A stretch of DNA of 64,000 nucleotides from Pontibacter actiniarum. Lineage in GTDB: Bacteria; Bacteroidota; Bacteroidia; Cytophagales; Hymenobacteraceae. Below the pieces are notes generated by a model that made no database searches, had not been told where the DNA came from, and saw only the letters and a list, made by a program, of their open reading frames with translations. Made by a program: the position numbers and the translations under genes. The stretch spans positions 124,001 through 188,000 of the forward strand of contig NZ_CP021236.1 in NCBI RefSeq assembly GCF_003585765.1, in the 5' to 3' direction. This document shows, one piece after another, positions 30,332 to 39,193 of this stretch. Within the stretch, counting starts at the first letter, position 1, and the number at the start of each line of letters is the position of its first letter.

Positions 30332-32236
30332 ATGAACATGAAGTTATCAAAAGAAGATAGAATTCGAATCATAGAGAAGTCCAGCAGGCAGGTTGGGCCC
30401 AGCGTGTTCTGGAGCACGGTAATCATTATTGCGTCCTTTTTGCCCGTGTTCCTGCTCACCGGGCAGGAAGGAAAGCTGTTCGGACCACTGGCCTGGACAA
30501 AAACCTTTATATTGATTGTGGACGCCGTGGTGGCCATCACGCTTACGCCCGTCCTAATCTCATTTTTCCTGAAAGGAAAGTTTAAGGAGGAGAGTGCGAA
30601 CCCTATTAACCGAGGGCTGGAGAAGGTGTATGGCCCTATATTGAAGTGGTGCCTGAAGTGGCGTAAAACAACACTAGGTGTTAATATCCTGGCGCTTGCT
30701 GTCTCTATTCCGATGTTGTTTAGCCTGGGCACAGAGTTCATGCCGCCGTTGGATGAGGGATCCATCCTTTTCATGCCCGTCACGCTGCCGGATATTTCCA
30801 ACGCAGAGGCCAAACGCATCCTGCAGGTACAGGACAAGATCATCAAGTCCGTGCCCGAAGTGGAAAGTGTGTTGGGTAAGGCCGGACGAGCCAGCACCGC
30901 TACTGATAACTCCCCTATCAGTATGATTGAGACCATTATCATGCTAAAGCCGGAGTCGGAATGGCGCGAAGGTATCACCAAGCAGGATATCATCCAGGAG
31001 CTGGATGCCAAGCTGCAGATACCGGGCGTGGTGAACGGCTGGACCCAGCCCATTATTAACCGGATCAACATGCTGGCCACCGGTATCCGCACCGATGTGG
31101 GCGTGAAAGTATACGGCCAGAACCTGGACTCCATCGCGGCAGTATCTGAAAAGGTGAGGACAGCGCTAAATGGGATCCCGGGTGTAAACGACCTGTACGT
31201 GGAGCCGATTACGGGGGGTAAGTACCTGGAGATTGACATTAACCGCGAAGCCCTAGGCCGCTATGGGCTGACGGTGGACGATGTGAACATGATAGTGGAG
31301 TCCGCCTTAGGTGGCACGCCTATCGGCAACACCATTGAGGGGCGCGAGCGTTTCTCCATTAACGTGCGGCTGGCACAGGAGTACCGTAACAGTGTAGAGC
31401 GGATCGAGCGGATCCCGATCCAGACTTCGTCGGCTGGTACTGTGCCTTTGTCCTCTGTGGCAACTGTCCGGTTTACAGACGGGCCGCCCATGATCAACTC
31501 TGAGAATGCACAGCTGCGCGGGGCGGTGTTGTTTAACGTGCGCGACCGTGACCTGGGCAGCACCGTACAGGAAGCCATCGAAAAAATCAATACCGAGGTA
31601 ACGGGCATACCGGACGGCTACTATCTGGAGTGGAGCGGCCAATGGGAGAACCAGGTGCGCGCTAACAACACACTCAAAATCATCATTCCACTGGTGCTGG
31701 TGATCATCCTGCTCATTCTCTATTTCTCCTTTAAGTCCATGAAGGAGGCCCTCATCAACCTGGGTACCATTCCGTTTGCCCTGATCGGAGGAGTGTATAT
31801 CGTGTACTTCTACGGCGTGAACCTGTCGGTGGCCGTGGCCGTGGGATTTATCGCCCTGTTTGGCTTGGCGATGGAGACAAGCATGCTGATGATCGTGTAC
31901 CTGAACGAGGCGATGCAACAGCTGGTGGCTATCAAAGGCAACTCTTCAGACACTATCACCAAGCAGGATATCCGTGACTATGTGTTCATGGGGGCCGCCA
32001 AGCGTCTTCGTCCGAAGATTATGACGGTGTCGGTATCCTTGTTCGGCCTTGTTCCAGTGCTCTGGGCCACGGGTGTAGGTTCTGATATCATGCTTCCAAT
32101 TGTGCTCCCACTGATCGGGGGGGTATTAACCTCTTCCATCCACATCCTGCTGGTAACGCCGGTGGTGTTTGAGATGACAAAAGAATATGAATTAAGAAAA
32201 CACGGCAAGTTAGAGATATACGATGTTAAGCATTAA
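30332..32236 (+). CDS. cusA: CusA, C-terminal part of a split RND metal efflux pump
   Basis: A 634-residue frame in the same phase as the N-terminal part. It starts Met-Asn-Met-Lys and then follows the family from Leu-Ser-Lys-Glu-Asp onward: transmembrane helices 5-12, the second periplasmic half, and the usual end. Compared with single-chain relatives, nothing appears to be missing; about 36 bases carrying two stops and new ATG codons seem to have been inserted between Glu-Asp and Leu-Ser. The end overlaps the cusC start by 14 bases. Whether the two chains assemble into a working pump is not known. Confidence 0.85.
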   Translation: MNMKLSKEDRIRIIEKSSRQVGPSVFWSTVIIIASFLPVFLLTGQEGKLFGPLAWTKTFILIVDAVVAITLTPVLISFFLKGKFKEESANPINRGLEKVYGPILKWCLKWRKTTLGVNILALAVSIPMLFSLGTEFMPPLDEGSILFMPVTLPDISNAEAKRILQVQDKIIKSVPEVESVLGKAGRASTATDNSPISMIETIIMLKPESEWREGITKQDIIQELDAKLQIPGVVNGWTQPIINRINMLATGIRTDVGVKVYGQNLDSIAAVSEKVRTALNGIPGVNDLYVEPITGGKYLEIDINREALGRYGLTVDDVNMIVESALGGTPIGNTIEGRERFSINVRLAQEYRNSVERIERIPIQTSSAGTVPLSSVATVRFTDGPPMINSENAQLRGAVLFNVRDRDLGSTVQEAIEKINTEVTGIPDGYYLEWSGQWENQVRANNTLKIIIPLVLVIILLILYFSFKSMKEALINLGTIPFALIGGVYIVYFYGVNLSVAVAVGFIALFGLAMETSMLMIVYLNEAMQQLVAIKGNSSDTITKQDIRDYVFMGAAKRLRPKIMTVSVSLFGLVPVLWATGVGSDIMLPIVLPLIGGVLTSSIHILLVTPVVFEMTKEYELRKHGKLEIYDVKH

Positions 32237-33485
32237 GAAAATAAGTTGGTTGTTTGTGTTTGTAATGTTGTTGGCCAGCACTCCGGTGCTGGCCCAACAG
32301 CAGCCAACCATGAACCTGGATAGTGTGCTGCAGCGCATTAGCAACAATAATCCGATGTTGCAGATGTACGAAAGCAGGTCCAAAGCCATGGATGCCTATG
32401 CAGAAGGGGCAAAAAGTTGGATGGCTCCTATGGTGGGAGGCGGTGTGTTCATGGCTCCGTATCCTGGTGCTGAAGTAATGGAAGACCGTGATAAAGGCTC
32501 TCTTATGGTTTCGGCCGAACAGGATATTCCAAACCCGATAAAGCTGCGTGCCAAGGAGAAGTACATGAAGTCCAAAGCAGGCATTGAGCAGGCAGCCCGA
32601 GATGTGACCTATAATGAGCTGCGTGCGCAGGCCAAGACAGCGTACTACAATTGGGTGGTGCTGGAAAAACAAATGGATGTGCTACAGGAAAATGAGCGTA
32701 TCATGGAATACATGCTCAAGCTGGCCCGCATACGCTACCCCTATAGCCAAGGTAAACTAGGGGGTGTCTACAAAGCAGAAGCCAGGCTGCATGAAGTGCA
32801 GAACATGCAGGTGATGACGGCTTCGCAGATTGAGCAACAGAACGTGCAGCTCAATATTCTGATGAACCTGCCCAAGGACCAGAAGTACAAGATCGACACC
32901 ACGGTGTTTGTACCTGAGCCTGCCTTACTTGCCGTTGATACCACCTACCTGACCGGTGCCCGCAGCGACGTACGTCAGCTCGACAGAACGATTGAATCCA
33001 TGCAGCTAAATGTGCAAATGGAAAAGCTGGAGCGCCTGCCGGACTTTAAACTGCGCTTTGACCATATGTACCCGCGCGACGCGATGATGCCGCAACAGTT
33101 CACAGCGATGGGCATGATCTCGATTCCGATAGCGCCATGGTCGTCGAAAATGTACAAGGCCAACACCAAAGCCATGAACCTGGAGATACAGAGCATGCAG
33201 CGCGAGCGCGAAGCTATTCTGAATGAGGCGCAGGGTATGGCCCGTAACATGGCACTAGAGCTGAACACCATGCGACAGCAGGCGGAAAACTACGAGAAAA
33301 GGATCATCCCGGCTTTCAAGAAGAACTATGATGTGACCATGCTGGCCTACGAGCAGAATAATGAAGAACTCCCTTTGGTTATTGACGCGTGGGAATCGCT
33401 GAACATGGCGCAGATGGAATACCTCAAGATCCTGCAGTCGCTCTTCCAGATGGCAGTGAATTATGAAAAAGAGATAGAGAGATAA
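32223..33485 (+). CDS. TolC/CusC-like outer-membrane efflux protein
   Basis: A 420-residue protein with a Sec signal peptide (cleavage after Val-Leu-Ala-Gln near residue 25) and the two long coiled-coil repeats of TolC-family channels, e.g. Glu-Leu-Arg-Ala-Gln-Ala-Lys-Thr-Ala-Tyr-Tyr and Asn-Met-Ala-Leu-Glu-Leu-Asn-Thr-Met. It forms the outer-membrane exit duct of the CusABC complex. It overlaps the end of cusA by 14 bases and is followed by the two adaptor genes, so the operon order is A-C-B-B. Confidence 0.9.
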   Translation: MLSIKKISWLFVFVMLLASTPVLAQQQPTMNLDSVLQRISNNNPMLQMYESRSKAMDAYAEGAKSWMAPMVGGGVFMAPYPGAEVMEDRDKGSLMVSAEQDIPNPIKLRAKEKYMKSKAGIEQAARDVTYNELRAQAKTAYYNWVVLEKQMDVLQENERIMEYMLKLARIRYPYSQGKLGGVYKAEARLHEVQNMQVMTASQIEQQNVQLNILMNLPKDQKYKIDTTVFVPEPALLAVDTTYLTGARSDVRQLDRTIESMQLNVQMEKLERLPDFKLRFDHMYPRDAMMPQQFTAMGMISIPIAPWSSKMYKANTKAMNLEIQSMQREREAILNEAQGMARNMALELNTMRQQAENYEKRIIPAFKKNYDVTMLAYEQNNEELPLVIDAWESLNMAQMEYLKILQSLFQMAVNYEKEIER

Positions 33486-33486
33486 G

Positions 33487-33550
33487 TTGTGAATGAGCGA
33501 ATCAAAACTCTTACGCACACATTCACTCAATCACGCAATCAAAATTAAAC
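33487..33550 (+). repeat. intergenic repeat, copy 1
   Basis: TTGTGAATGAGCGAAT (33487-33502) and CACATTCACTCAATCAC (33518-33534) recur at 34867-34882 and 34905-34921, ahead of the second adaptor gene. The inner arms GTGAATG and CATTCAC can pair into a hairpin. The similarity continues into the first 15 or so codons of each adaptor gene. Confidence 0.8.
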
Positions 33551-34864
33551 ATGAAACGATACCTGAACATACTTTTCCTGGCGCTGGCTGTACTAGTGGC
33601 GGCCTGCAAGGGGGAAGACCATAAGCATGCCGAGGGCGATACGGAATATACCTGCCCAATGCACCCGCAGATCGTGCAGAACAAGCCGGGCACCTGCCCT
33701 ATTTGTGGCATGGACCTGGTGCCTAAAGCGGCGCACGGCGATGGCGTTGAGATCACCGAAGACTTGGCTTTCCTGCTGAAACCGACCAACAGCACTGTGA
33801 TAGCCAGCATTGCCACTACCAAACCGGAGCAAAAAACGGCAGAGGCAAGCATAAAAATGGATGGCATTATCACCTACGATCCACGCAGGGTGTACTCGGT
33901 GCCGGCGCGGGTGGGCGGGCGCATTGAGAAGCTGTTCGTAAAGTATAACTTCCAGCCGATCCTCAAAGGCCAGAAGTTGATGGAAGTATACAGCCCAGAG
34001 CTGATCACGGCACAGAAGGAACTTCTATACCTGGTGCAGTCAGCTCCGGAGGACAAGCAGCTGATACAGGCTGCCAGGCAAAAGCTGCAGTACCTGGGTG
34101 CTACCAGTGAACAAATCAACCGCCTTATAAGCCGCGGCGAAGAAAGCTATACTTTTGCCCTCTACAGTCCTTACGACGGTTACGTGATCGACCTGAACGC
34201 AACCGCTCCGGCAGCCACGGCAAGTATGGCCGCAGCGCCTGCAGCCAGCGCCGGCGGCGGCATGGACGCGATGGGCGGAGGCAGTGCAGCCACAGCCGTT
34301 GCACCAGCCACAGCCGCCGCAGCTCCAGCCGGACAAGCCACACAATTACGTGAGGGCATGTATGTAACAGTTGGGCAACCGCTGGTGCGCGTAGTAAACG
34401 CAGAGCAGCTTTGGGCGGAGTTTAATGTACCTGCCGGCGAGATGAGCTCACTGGCAAAGGGCTCTCCTGTCTTGATCACTTTCCCGCAGCTTCCCGGCGA
34501 AAAACTGGAGGCGAAAGTAGATTTCTTCCAGCCGTTTTTTGATGAAGGAGAGAATTTTGCGAAGGTGCGAGTTTATCTGCCACGAGACAACAGACAGGTG
34601 ATGGTAGGCCAGCTGGTAAGCGCCGAAGCTACCTATAAAACGGAAGCAGCGCTGTGGGTGCCCAAAGCAGCCGTACTGGACATCGGTACAAGAACAGTTG
34701 CCTTCCGGAAAGTGAATGGTGTGTTTGAGCCAGTTGCCGTTACCACAGGTGCTGCTGCAGGTAATGAGATTCAAATCTCTTCCGGACTGAAACAAACAGA
34801 TGTAATCGCCACTAACGCGCAGTTCCTGGTAGACAGCGAAAGCTTCATCAAAGTCAATAATTAA
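33551..34864 (+). CDS. cusB: CusB-type RND adaptor with heavy-metal-binding domain (first copy)
   Basis: A 437-residue periplasmic lipoprotein (lipobox Leu-Val-Ala-Ala-Cys, Cys19). Residues 34-58 form the small heavy-metal-binding domain: Tyr-Thr-Cys-Pro-Met-His-Pro (Cys35) and Cys-Pro-Ile-Cys-Gly-Met (Cys49, Cys52). The membrane-fusion part follows with its barrel-sandwich and helical hairpin. Residues about 215-263 are an Ala/Gly/Met low-complexity insertion inside the lipoyl-like region, unusual for the family. It joins the inner pump CusA to CusC and probably hands metal to it. Confidence 0.92.
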   Translation: MKRYLNILFLALAVLVAACKGEDHKHAEGDTEYTCPMHPQIVQNKPGTCPICGMDLVPKAAHGDGVEITEDLAFLLKPTNSTVIASIATTKPEQKTAEASIKMDGIITYDPRRVYSVPARVGGRIEKLFVKYNFQPILKGQKLMEVYSPELITAQKELLYLVQSAPEDKQLIQAARQKLQYLGATSEQINRLISRGEESYTFALYSPYDGYVIDLNATAPAATASMAAAPAASAGGGMDAMGGGSAATAVAPATAAAAPAGQATQLREGMYVTVGQPLVRVVNAEQLWAEFNVPAGEMSSLAKGSPVLITFPQLPGEKLEAKVDFFQPFFDEGENFAKVRVYLPRDNRQVMVGQLVSAEATYKTEAALWVPKAAVLDIGTRTVAFRKVNGVFEPVAVTTGAAAGNEIQISSGLKQTDVIATNAQFLVDSESFIKVNN

Positions 34865-34866
34865 AA

Positions 34867-34938
34867 TTGTGAATGAGCGAATGTGTGCATTTAAAACATA
34901 CTCCCACATTCACTCAATCACTCATTCAAAATTAGACC
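34867..34938 (+). repeat. intergenic repeat, copy 2
   Basis: Second copy of the intergenic sequence described at 33487-33550, ahead of the second adaptor gene. It carries the same 16- and 17-base blocks and the same hairpin arms. Confidence 0.8.
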
Positions 34939-36138
34939 ATGAGACGATATTTGAACATACTATTTCTGCTGACGGCTATACTTGTAGCGGCCTGCTCCGT
35001 GGAAGAAAAATCACATGCAGAAGGTGAAAAGGCAACCTATACCTGCCCTATGCACCCGCAGATCGTGCAGGATAAGCCCGGCACCTGCCCTATCTGCTTT
35101 ATGGACCTGGTACCGGTGTCGCAGTCGGGTAAGGAGAACGGTGAACTTATGCTGAGCGAGAGCCAGATCGCGCTGGGCAACATCAAAACCAAACGCGTTA
35201 AGTCGGGCTCGGTGGGCAGCAACGCTATACTTACCGGTAAGCTCGTGCTCGACGAAACCCAGACCGATGTTATCAGCAGCCGTGCCGCCGGGCGAATAGA
35301 AAAACTATACCTGAAAGAAAGCGGGCAAACTATAAAGAAAGGCCAGCCGCTGTACGAACTGTATTCCGAAGAACTCCTGACGCTGCAGCGCGAGTACCTG
35401 CTGGCCCTGGCGCAAAACCGGGAGCTAGGCCAGGAGAATCCCCGCTTTTCTTCGTTTCTGGAGGCTGCCAAAAAGAAGCTTATACTTTACGGTTTAACAG
35501 AAGGCCAGATCCGCAACCTTGCCAGAACAAGCGAGGTTAATCCTCGGATCACGTTTGTTGCCCCTGCCGGTGGTGTGATAACCGAAGTCGCCGCAGCCGA
35601 AGGTCAGTATGTGGCAGAAGGCGGCGTGCTGTACCGCTTAGGAAAACTGGGTAAGATCTGGGTAGAAGCTGAACTGTATCCGCAGGAAGTCGGCAGTATA
35701 GAGGAAGGCGATCCAATCAAGATTTCGGTAGAAGGTTTTGGCCAGGAGCCGGTAACGGCAAAGGTTACCTTCATCAGCCCGGAATTCAGAGCCGGTAGCC
35801 AGGTCGCTATACTTCGTGCCGAACTGCCAAACCCGAACGATCAGTACCTGCCCGGCATGCAGGCCAACATTATACTTCCTTCAGATACAGGTTCATCGCT
35901 TACCCTGCCAACTGACGCCGTAATCCGCGACGAGAAAGGCTCGCATGTTTGGGTACAATCAGGAAAAGATACCTTTAAAGCCCAGATGGTTACGCTTGGC
36001 GAAGAAAGCGCTGACAATGTAGCTATACTTTCGGGCCTGAAGGAAAACGACAAGGTGGTGGTATCTGGTGCCTATTTACTTTATAGTGAGTTTGTGTTGA
36101 AGAAGGGGGCTGACCCGATGGCCGGCCATCAGCACTAA
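34939..36138 (+). CDS. cusB: CusB-type RND adaptor with heavy-metal-binding domain (second copy)
   Basis: A 399-residue lipoprotein (lipobox Leu-Val-Ala-Ala-Cys, Cys19) similar to the first copy at its start, but diverged after about residue 60. The heavy-metal-binding domain reads Tyr-Thr-Cys-Pro-Met-His-Pro and Cys-Pro-Ile-Cys-Phe-Met; Phe replaces the usual Gly after the last Cys. The membrane-fusion domains are complete and the low-complexity insertion of the first copy is absent. Two adaptors of different type for one pump may mix in the hexameric ring or serve different metals. Confidence 0.92.
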   Translation: MRRYLNILFLLTAILVAACSVEEKSHAEGEKATYTCPMHPQIVQDKPGTCPICFMDLVPVSQSGKENGELMLSESQIALGNIKTKRVKSGSVGSNAILTGKLVLDETQTDVISSRAAGRIEKLYLKESGQTIKKGQPLYELYSEELLTLQREYLLALAQNRELGQENPRFSSFLEAAKKKLILYGLTEGQIRNLARTSEVNPRITFVAPAGGVITEVAAAEGQYVAEGGVLYRLGKLGKIWVEAELYPQEVGSIEEGDPIKISVEGFGQEPVTAKVTFISPEFRAGSQVAILRAELPNPNDQYLPGMQANIILPSDTGSSLTLPTDAVIRDEKGSHVWVQSGKDTFKAQMVTLGEESADNVAILSGLKENDKVVVSGAYLLYSEFVLKKGADPMAGHQH

Positions 36139-36145
36139 GTATACG

Positions 36146-36274
36146 ATGAAAGAATGCTGTAGAACAGGCGACGAACAGCCGCCCAAAAGAAGAAACACCT
36201 GGTTAAAGTGGCTCCTGTACCTGGTTATCCTGCTCGCACTGGGCTTTATTATACTTGAACAGATTTCAATTTAG
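36146..36274 (+). CDS. small Cys-Cys membrane peptide (42 residues)
   Basis: An ATG at 36146 opens a 42-residue frame: Met-Lys-Glu-Cys-Cys-Arg at the start, a Lys/Arg-rich patch, then one transmembrane helix (about 20-37). It fills the gap between the second adaptor (7 bp upstream) and the lipoprotein at 36287 (12 bp downstream), so it lies in the operon. The Cys-Cys pair on the cytosolic side may bind metal. Being short, it could be chance, but its position and composition favour a real gene. Confidence 0.55.
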   Translation: MKECCRTGDEQPPKRRNTWLKWLLYLVILLALGFIILEQISI

Positions 36275-36286
36275 CTTACCTGAATA

Positions 36287-36754
36287 ATGAAAAAGAACCT
36301 GATTTATATTGCTGTGTTAGGCACCTTTACCTTGGCCTCCTGCTCCTCGGAGAAGGCACCTCAGATAGAGGCTAACACAACCACTGAAACTACTGCAGAA
36401 GCACCGGCTGCCGATCATGCCACCCATATGGCTGCTATCGCTACACTAGCAGCTCCGGCAGACCTGATGACTGAAGAGGGGCTTCCGAAGGACCTGGTGT
36501 GTATGGTGAACAATGCCTACATGGGCGGTAAAAAGCAGTTCCCGGTAGAGTTTGAAGACAAAATGTACTATGGATGCTGCGAAATGTGCGTTAAAACCAT
36601 CCAAAACGACCGCCAGGTACGTTACGCCGCTGATCCGGTAACAGGTGAGGAAGTAGACAAATCGAAAGCCTTTATTGCCCTGAAGCCGGGTAGCGCCAAC
36701 GGCGATGTATTATACTTTTCTTCTAAAGAAAACTACAAGAAGTATAAGCAATAA
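36287..36754 (+). CDS. lipoprotein with TRASH/YHS-like Cys cluster
   Basis: A 155-residue lipoprotein (lipobox Leu-Ala-Ser-Cys, Cys19) with an Ala/Thr-rich linker and a C-terminal region (about 65-125) with Val-Cys-Met-Val, Tyr-Gly-Cys-Cys-Glu-Met-Cys and Lys-Thr-Ile. This resembles TRASH or YHS-type metal-binding segments. It sits in the Cus operon, so Cu(I)/Ag(I) binding in the periplasm is likely. A hairpin follows at 36756-36798. Confidence 0.75.
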   Translation: MKKNLIYIAVLGTFTLASCSSEKAPQIEANTTTETTAEAPAADHATHMAAIATLAAPADLMTEEGLPKDLVCMVNNAYMGGKKQFPVEFEDKMYYGCCEMCVKTIQNDRQVRYAADPVTGEEVDKSKAFIALKPGSANGDVLYFSSKENYKKYKQ

Positions 36755-36755
36755 C

Positions 36756-36798
36756 AAAGGGTAATATAGCGCAGAGCAAGTGTAAAGCCTTACCCTTT
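36756..36798 (+). terminator. hairpin after the TRASH-like lipoprotein
   Basis: Stem AAAGGGTAA / TTACCCTTT (36756-36764, 36790-36798) with a 25-base loop, starting just after the stop codon. The loop is long, so strength is moderate. Confidence 0.45.
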
Positions 36799-36864
36799 TA
36801 TGCTTTCCTGCTATAAAACCAGTTGAAATAAAATTAAATTTAAAACCTGTAACTATTGAAACCA

Positions 36865-37497
36865 ATGATGAACAGAACCCTTTTAGCTGCTACCCTTGCA
36901 GCGTTTGTACTTTCTTCCTGCGGAGAGAACAAGCAGGAAACGACTACTGCCGGAACTGAAAGCATAGAGCACCACGAAGGTATGGCTCACGGCGATGCCA
37001 TGCCGGCTGAGGGCAAAGTGGTGATAGAAGCTCCGGATTTCACCTCGGTTGCCGGTCCGGTAAAGGAGCAGATCAAATCAGTAATAGACAGCTACCTGAA
37101 ACTGAAAGACAATTTGGTGGCTTCTGACGCACAGAAAGCCCAGGAAGACGCCAAAGCTGTACTGGCAGCTGCCGATAAAGTAGATGTATCTGCACTGCAG
37201 GGCGAGCAGAAGGCGTTTGCGGAAGAAAAACTGGACGAGGTAAAGCAAAGTGCTTCTAAAATGGCAGCAGCTACAGACCTGGCTGCACAGCGCGGACAAC
37301 TGGAGTTGCTCTCCGAGGCAACTTTTGCGTTGACGAAAGCCTTCGGTGCTTCTGATCAGACGTTGTACTACCAGCACTGCCCAATGGCCATGGACAACCA
37401 GGGTGCTTACTGGCTGAGCTCCAACCAGGAGATCCGCAACCCTTACTTCGGTGAACAGATGCTCAAATGCGGTAGTACAGAGGAAACCATTAATTAA
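36865..37497 (+). CDS. DUF3347-domain lipoprotein (second copy)
   Basis: A 210-residue lipoprotein from the ATG at 36865 (lipobox Leu-Ser-Ser-Cys). A TTG at 36856 would only add Met-Lys-Pro. The DUF3347 region (about 55-210) ends with His-Cys-Pro-Met-Ala, Tyr-Trp-Leu-Ser and Asn-Pro-Tyr-Phe-Gly, matching the copy at 2929. It probably binds Cu or Ag in the periplasm and closes the Cus operon. A hairpin follows 7 bp after the stop. Confidence 0.85.
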   Translation: MMNRTLLAATLAAFVLSSCGENKQETTTAGTESIEHHEGMAHGDAMPAEGKVVIEAPDFTSVAGPVKEQIKSVIDSYLKLKDNLVASDAQKAQEDAKAVLAAADKVDVSALQGEQKAFAEEKLDEVKQSASKMAAATDLAAQRGQLELLSEATFALTKAFGASDQTLYYQHCPMAMDNQGAYWLSSNQEIRNPYFGEQMLKCGSTEETIN

Positions 37498-37503
37498 GCT
37501 TTA

Positions 37504-37534
37504 TGTGGAAGCAGTGTTACATACTGCTTCCACA
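37504..37534 (+). terminator. hairpin at the end of the Cus operon
   Basis: Stem TGTGGAAGCAGT / ACTGCTTCCACA (37504-37515, 37523-37534) with a 7-base loop, starting 7 bases after the DUF3347 stop. No strong T run follows. Confidence 0.6.
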
Positions 37535-37727
37535 ATTACACCACACTGATCAAACAGCCCAATAGGCATAATCTCTAGCTTTAAGAAGCATGAGAAAATG
37601 CTTGTAAGGCGTTGAAAATAGGGGCGATAGGTGTCTGCTGTTACATTAAATATATAATACTATCAAATTTTACTATATTTACCTATTGCGTACTGGCTAA
37701 GCCTCTACTCGAAAGAGTACTAACTTC

Positions 37728-38210
37728 ATGAAAAGAACCAAGCGTAACAAGACAGTTAACTTCGCTGGGCTGCTTTTACTGGCAGTCTTCGTAAACCTGT
37801 ACCTTGTTCAACTGGTTTGTAACCTGCCGCACCTGGTGCAGCGCCTGCAGTCTATCACTCAGAGCCACCACCATTCAGGACACGGTAATCATCACAGAAC
37901 AGAGAGTAAGACCTCTGCTGCCGGGCATGACCATCATGAGCACTCGCACCATGGTGATCAACAGCCTGCTTCTGCGCCAGAGGATGCCAGTTGCTGTTCA
38001 GAGTTAGCTTATGCTCCTTTATTGGAGAGTTCCTCTTCCGTGAAGCTGCCTTCACTTGTAAAAGTACAGTTTACCATCATGGGTAGCCTGTATCAGGCTG
38101 TACTACGGTCTTTTTACCGAAACCTGATTAGGGCGGTGTCGCATGCACCGCCAGATGCCCCTCCGAAAATACCGGATATTAGAATCTTCCTGCACTCTCT
38201 CATAATTTGA
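37728..38210 (+). CDS. His-rich membrane-anchored protein, uncharacterised
   Basis: A 160-residue protein with one N-terminal hydrophobic helix (about 12-34) and a His-rich segment (about 46-80) with pairs and triplets of His separated by Gly, Asp and Ser. The C-terminal part has no recognised domain. The His cluster could bind Cu(II), Ni or Zn outside the inner membrane. It is followed by a strong terminator (38230-38272) and precedes the HMA-AraC regulator, so it may be that regulator's target. Confidence 0.65.
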   Translation: MKRTKRNKTVNFAGLLLLAVFVNLYLVQLVCNLPHLVQRLQSITQSHHHSGHGNHHRTESKTSAAGHDHHEHSHHGDQQPASAPEDASCCSELAYAPLLESSSSVKLPSLVKVQFTIMGSLYQAVLRSFYRNLIRAVSHAPPDAPPKIPDIRIFLHSLII

Positions 38211-38229
38211 TGCTCAAACTGCTCTTGAA

Positions 38230-38272
38230 CGCATCAAAACAGGAAGAACTACGCTTTTCCTGTTTTGATGCG
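38230..38272 (+). terminator. hairpin after the His-rich gene
   Basis: A perfect 16-bp stem, CGCATCAAAACAGGAA and its complement (38230-38245, 38257-38272), with an 11-base loop. The A/T-rich stem base could allow use in either direction. Confidence 0.65.
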
Positions 38273-38407
38273 ACGGGCTTCTATGCCTACTGCTAAAGTC
38301 GCCTTTTGTGGCCTCTTTAAGTATGTAACGGATTTGTTGTGTTTGTCCATCATGTAGGGTGATACTTAGCCGGTAAAGCAGCTTGTTGCCTACATTATTT
38401 TTTTAAA

Positions 38408-38995
38408 ATGAGTGAAGAGAATCAGCACCAGCGGGTGCTTCGCATCAAAAACATGGTGTGTCCGCGCTGCATTATGGTTGTGCGGGAGGAACTGGAAAAG
38501 TTGCGCCTGCATGTACTGGAGGTAGAGTTAGGTACGGCTGTTATAGCTGAAAGTAATGAAATAGACGAAACAGCTATAAATGCAGCCATAACAAGCAAAG
38601 GTTTTGAGCTGCTACACGATAAGCTAGAAGAGCTTGTAGAAAGTACCAAAGTAGCTGTCATAAACTTAATCTACAGCGACGAAATCTCATCCCTTACCAC
38701 TAATTTGTCTACATATCTGGCAGAGAAGTTGGGTAAAGACTATTCTACAATCAGTACCGCTTTCAAAGCATGTGAAGGAGTGGCCTTAAACAGGTACATT
38801 GTGTTACAGAAAGTAGAACGCGTCAAGGAATTGCTTACTTACGATGAACTCCCTCTCAGTGCGATTGCAACCAAACTAGGATACAAGAGCCTGCAACACT
38901 TGTCAAGGCAGTTCAAGGAAGTCACAGGCACAACCCTTAACAAATACAAAAACCAAGGTGGTGCTGACCGCCACCCCATTGACAATCTATATTAA
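38408..38995 (+). CDS. HMA-like / AraC fusion regulator (second copy)
   Basis: A 195-residue regulator of the same type as 869-1432. The metal domain carries Met-Val-Cys-Pro-Arg-Cys (Cys18, Cys21); the AraC helix-turn-helix pair fills the C-terminal 110 residues. Its last 54 residues differ at only six positions from the AraC fragment at 53656-53823. The gene is followed by a DUF2231 gene in both places, so the pair was duplicated as a block. It likely senses copper in the cytosol and controls neighbours. Confidence 0.85.
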   Translation: MSEENQHQRVLRIKNMVCPRCIMVVREELEKLRLHVLEVELGTAVIAESNEIDETAINAAITSKGFELLHDKLEELVESTKVAVINLIYSDEISSLTTNLSTYLAEKLGKDYSTISTAFKACEGVALNRYIVLQKVERVKELLTYDELPLSAIATKLGYKSLQHLSRQFKEVTGTTLNKYKNQGGADRHPIDNLY

Positions 38996-39193
38996 ACCGG
39001 TAGTACTCCACTGATGCATAATTCTGCACCAGAATTCTATAAAACTACTTTAGTTGCGCATTAGATAATCTACATGTGTTTAAAAGTTTGTTGCACACAA
39101 TGTAGGCAGCAGGTTTTAAGAATAGGTATAGTTGTTAGGTGTCGTGGAAATGTACCAGTTCATTACTGTATAACCCTTAACTAATACTTTATA

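Noticed and set aside
30307..31239. 310-codon minus-strand frame under cusA
   Set aside because: The plus-strand frame is a clear RND pump; the antisense frame has no domain and odd composition.
33874..34479. Ala/Gly- and Cys-rich minus-strand frames under cusB
   Set aside because: They reflect the low-complexity Ala/Gly insertion on the coding strand.
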